8,761 nt of DNA from Rhodospirillaceae bacterium (lineage in GTDB: Bacteria; Pseudomonadota; Alphaproteobacteria; Micavibrionales; UBA2020): assembly GCA_003524565.1 (NCBI GenBank), contig DQGU01000081.1, positions 1-8,761 of the forward strand, written 5' to 3'. Both the position numbers and the translations under genes were made by a program. The notes beneath the pieces were generated by a model. It was not told the DNA's origin, ran no database searches, and saw only the letters and a list, made by a program, of their open reading frames with translations. Shown one piece after another: positions 6,796 through 8,761 of the stretch (within the stretch, counting starts at the first letter, position 1; every line of letters starts with the position of its first letter).

Positions 6796-6800
6796 AAAGG
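6796..6800 (+). promoter_or_regulatory. Ribosome binding site of the second coiled-coil gene
   Basis: AAAGG precedes four consecutive ATG codons (6805, 6808, 6811, 6814). It is 4 bases from the first and 7 from the second, so initiation at 6808 is as likely as at 6805 and would remove only one Met. No promoter is seen in the 30-base gap, supporting co-transcription with the preceding gene. Confidence 0.5.
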
Positions 6801-6804
6801 TAAA

Positions 6805-8244
6805 ATGATGATGATGCGCCCTGCGATAGTTGCCGCACTTCTGGCTGCCGGTTTCATTTTTACCGCAGCGCCGCTATCCGCGCAGGGCTTGCGCAGCGAG
6901 CCGGGCGAGTGGGTCGTCGGCCCCATCAATATAAAATCGTCAAATGGGCTTTCTTTCTGCTCGATGAAAACGCGCTATGCGAACGGGCATTCGCTGGTGG
7001 TCGCCAGCGACAGCAAAGGCGCGCGTTCGCTGGCCATCGATTTCGGCAAAAAATCACTGACAGCGGGCTCGCAATACTACGTTACGTTTTATGTCGGCCC
7101 CATCCATCGCACCATGGTGGCGATTGCCGCAACGACCGATGTTTTGATTGCCCAGATGGGCGATGACCGCGACTTTTTCGACATGATGCGCAGCAAAGAT
7201 GTGCTGGATGCTGATTTCAACAACCAGCAGCTGAGTTTTTCTCTGAAGGGGGCGGCGCAGGCGCTTGATGAACTCGCCGCCTGCACCAGCGTGCAAGGGC
7301 AGGGGCAGGTCTATACGCAGGCCAAGCTACCGACACCCGCGCAGGCCGCCGCCAAGGCTGCCGAAGCCAAAGCCGTCGCGGCGGAGCTGGCACGCAACGA
7401 AGACATGAAAATAAGCGAACAGGCTGTCAGCACCAGCCTGTCCGATGAAATCCAGCGCCTGCGCGAAGAAAACCGCCGCCTGCAGCTGGAAAATCAGGCC
7501 GTATCCGCACGGTTGCAAGAAGGGGATTTGGCGGCGGCGCAGGCCGAATTGACGGCGCTTGCGGAGCTGGAGCGGCGCGAGCGTGCCCTTAAAATCGAAA
7601 ACGAGCGCCTGCGCGATGAAACCGACAGCATGCTGGCGGTGCAGGAAAGCCTGACCCCGTCAACCCGCACGCCCGGCACGGCGGCGGAAGCGGTTTCGGT
7701 GCGTTTCCAAACCCCGCCACCGCAGGCTATCCAGCCTGCCGCGGGGCATGCGGCGGCGCAAGCGGTGGGTGATGCCGTTATGTCGCCCGACCCCGAAGTT
7801 ATGGAGGCCGCCTTGACGCCCAAAGCGCCAGCGCCCAAGCCTATAGCGGCGCGTACGTTGACGTGGCTGGCGCATGACGGCGCGGCGGCGGAAACGGCAG
7901 GCGATATTTCCGTATGGCGGTGGGTGAATGGCAACAGCCTGGTGGCCGTGCAGCCATGGCCTGCCGCTGGTGCGCCTGCGGTTGCGCAATATTTGTCAGT
8001 CCTTGAAGCGCGCTGCGGTGGTGACTTCGCCCAGCAGGCGGCGGCGCCTGTTGTATCCGGCACCGTGAGTGTTGTGACGGCGGAAGTGGCCTGCATAGAT
8101 GCCGACAATCAGGCGGCCGCGGTGCTGGCATTTATATCTGACGGTTCGGAAATGGCGGTGGTGACGTTTGAAACAGGGGCAGAGACGATTGCGGATGCCC
8201 TTGGCCAGCGGCAGTCGCTTTTGGCGCGGGTTTCCGGCGAATAA
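6805..8244 (+). CDS. Exported 479-residue coiled-coil protein, short paralogue of the preceding gene
   Basis: No named family is recognised. Residues 1-26 are a signal peptide ending in an AxA-like PLSA site. Residues about 33-165 match the N-terminal domain of the upstream protein: a Trp-containing opening strand (EWVVG versus QWKVG), Cys52 and Cys160, SLAIDF versus SLGIEF, and QMGDDRDFFDMMRSKDVL versus QIGEDDALYDTFSRSETL. A short coiled coil spans about 214-279 (DEIQRLREENRRLQLENQ). A Pro/Ala linker leads to a C-terminal domain (about 350-479) with Cys404 and Cys430, the same 26-residue spacing as upstream, and a shared PAAG motif. The mature protein has no anchor or lipobox, so a periplasmic or secreted location is expected. 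The difference from the upstream protein is mainly coil length. They may form a heteromeric assembly or act at different distances from the envelope, but the function is unknown. It ends convergently, 65 bases from the next gene. Confidence 0.9.
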   Translation: MMMMRPAIVAALLAAGFIFTAAPLSAQGLRSEPGEWVVGPINIKSSNGLSFCSMKTRYANGHSLVVASDSKGARSLAIDFGKKSLTAGSQYYVTFYVGPIHRTMVAIAATTDVLIAQMGDDRDFFDMMRSKDVLDADFNNQQLSFSLKGAAQALDELAACTSVQGQGQVYTQAKLPTPAQAAAKAAEAKAVAAELARNEDMKISEQAVSTSLSDEIQRLREENRRLQLENQAVSARLQEGDLAAAQAELTALAELERRERALKIENERLRDETDSMLAVQESLTPSTRTPGTAAEAVSVRFQTPPPQAIQPAAGHAAAQAVGDAVMSPDPEVMEAALTPKAPAPKPIAARTLTWLAHDGAAAETAGDISVWRWVNGNSLVAVQPWPAAGAPAVAQYLSVLEARCGGDFAQQAAAPVVSGTVSVVTAEVACIDADNQAAAVLAFISDGSEMAVVTFETGAETIADALGQRQSLLARVSGE

Positions 8245-8276
8245 GGCGGCGCACGGCGCAGGTTAAGTCTTGATAT

Positions 8277-8308
8277 ATCAAATAAAGAAAATATAATTTC
8301 TATTTGAT
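8277..8308. terminator. AT-rich hairpin in the convergent intergenic region, possible bidirectional terminator
   Basis: ATCAAATA (8277-8284) pairs with TATTTGAT (8301-8308), and the inner GAAA (8287-8290) pairs with TTTC (8297-8300), leaving a 2-base bulge and a 6-base loop. T-rich bases follow (8308-8311). A perfect 10-bp palindrome, TGATATATCA (8271-8280), overlaps its left edge. The convergent position fits a shared terminator, but the stem has almost no GC and would be weak. Confidence 0.4.
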
Positions 8309-8309
8309 T

Positions 8310-8761
8310 TTAATGCTTTTTGTTGCGGTAGTAACGGCCGCAAGCTTCCATCAATGCTTCGCGCAGCTCTTTTCCCGTTTTGCCGCCGTCGCCTTTCAGG
8401 TGGCTGGCAAGTACGGCCTTGATAGACATTTTATGCGCAACGACGATGTCGAGAACGTCACGGTCCATATCTTCAACCGTTTCAAGAAAATTAACCAATA
8501 TATGGCTGATATCACTAATAAGCGGGTAGTGAAACATGCTGCCTTGCGCCTTCATTTGCATGGCAGGGTAAATCATAGCCTCGATAGCTTCCTCGCCTTT
8601 TGTCGTGCCGGCTTTGGCATCTGCGATAGCTTCGACCAGCAGGTCGAGCAGCATATTTGCGATAGGCTCGAAATTTATGGTGTTTTTTTCAAGAAGTTCC
8701 TGCGCTTTCATCAGCACAGCTTCGTCGATGCCGCCGCTGCCGACTTTTTCTTTAATACGGT
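8310..8761 (-). CDS. Conserved-looking alphaproteobacterial protein of unknown function, N-terminus beyond window
   Basis: The frame stays open to the window edge, giving 149 visible C-terminal residues that begin RIKEKVGSGGIDEAVLMKA. A GTG at 8717 is internal rather than a real start. The K-V-G-x-G-G-I/L-D motif followed by an acidic helical segment is one I associate with alphaproteobacterial proteins, some near chemotaxis genes, but I cannot name a family. The visible part is mostly helical: AMIYPAMQMKAQGSMFHYPL, then ISDISHILVNFLETVEDMDR, then a helix with VLDIVVAHKMSIKAVLASHL, a GDGGKTGKEL turn, and the basic tail ACGRYYRNKKH. No membrane segment is seen. A role as a signalling or scaffold protein is speculative. 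Confidence 0.8.
   Translation of the reverse strand, partial: RIKEKVGSGGIDEAVLMKAQELLEKNTINFEPIANMLLDLLVEAIADAKAGTTKGEEAIEAMIYPAMQMKAQGSMFHYPLISDISHILVNFLETVEDMDRDVLDIVVAHKMSIKAVLASHLKGDGGKTGKELREALMEACGRYYRNKKH

Overview
The window reads as chromosomal DNA of a moderately GC-rich alphaproteobacterium. The evidence is a release factor 2 with an alphaproteobacterial-looking decoding segment (ISPYDSNARRHTSF), a DUF2939-type membrane protein, and a C-terminal-edge protein of a type I associate with alphaproteobacteria. The assignment below class level is open; a Micavibrio/Rhodospirillales-like lineage is only a guess. There are no rRNA, tRNA, insertion sequences, integrases or CRISPR arrays.

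Layout. (1) Bases 1-1096 hold most of prfB. The window opens almost exactly on the gene's programmed +1 frameshift site (Shine-Dalgarno-like AGGAGG, then CTT TGA C), so a simple ORF call misses the first ~50 visible codons. (2) An unrecognised 168-residue gene (1129-1635) follows 32 bases later with a good ribosome binding site, probably in the same transcript. (3) On the minus strand, an ankyrin-repeat protein (2317-2886) and a DUF2939 protein (1674-2270) form a likely two-gene operon, driven by a near-consensus promoter (TTGACA-N17-TATTAT). (4) Divergently, 3094-6774 encodes a 1226-residue exported coiled-coil protein. It is followed 30 bases later by a 479-residue exported protein (6805-8244). 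(5) A convergent AT-rich intergenic hairpin separates these from a minus-strand gene (8310-8761) that runs off the window.

The most interesting element is the two-gene unit 3094-8244. The two proteins appear to be paralogues with one plan: signal peptide, N-terminal domain with two cysteines, charged coiled coil, Pro/Ala-rich linker, and C-terminal domain with two cysteines. Each protein has exactly four cysteines. Their spacing is nearly the same in both proteins (109 versus 108 residues in the N domain, 26 and 26 in the C domain), although the coil between them differs in length by several hundred residues. The long member carries a 42-bp (14-residue, two-heptad) tandem repeat array, a proline hinge that splits the coil into two similar halves, and an A9 tract upstream of the coil where a one-base slip in either direction would end translation almost at once. 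I do not recognise a named family for either terminal domain. An undescribed envelope or surface structural pair is a reasonable hypothesis; its function cannot be read from the sequence.
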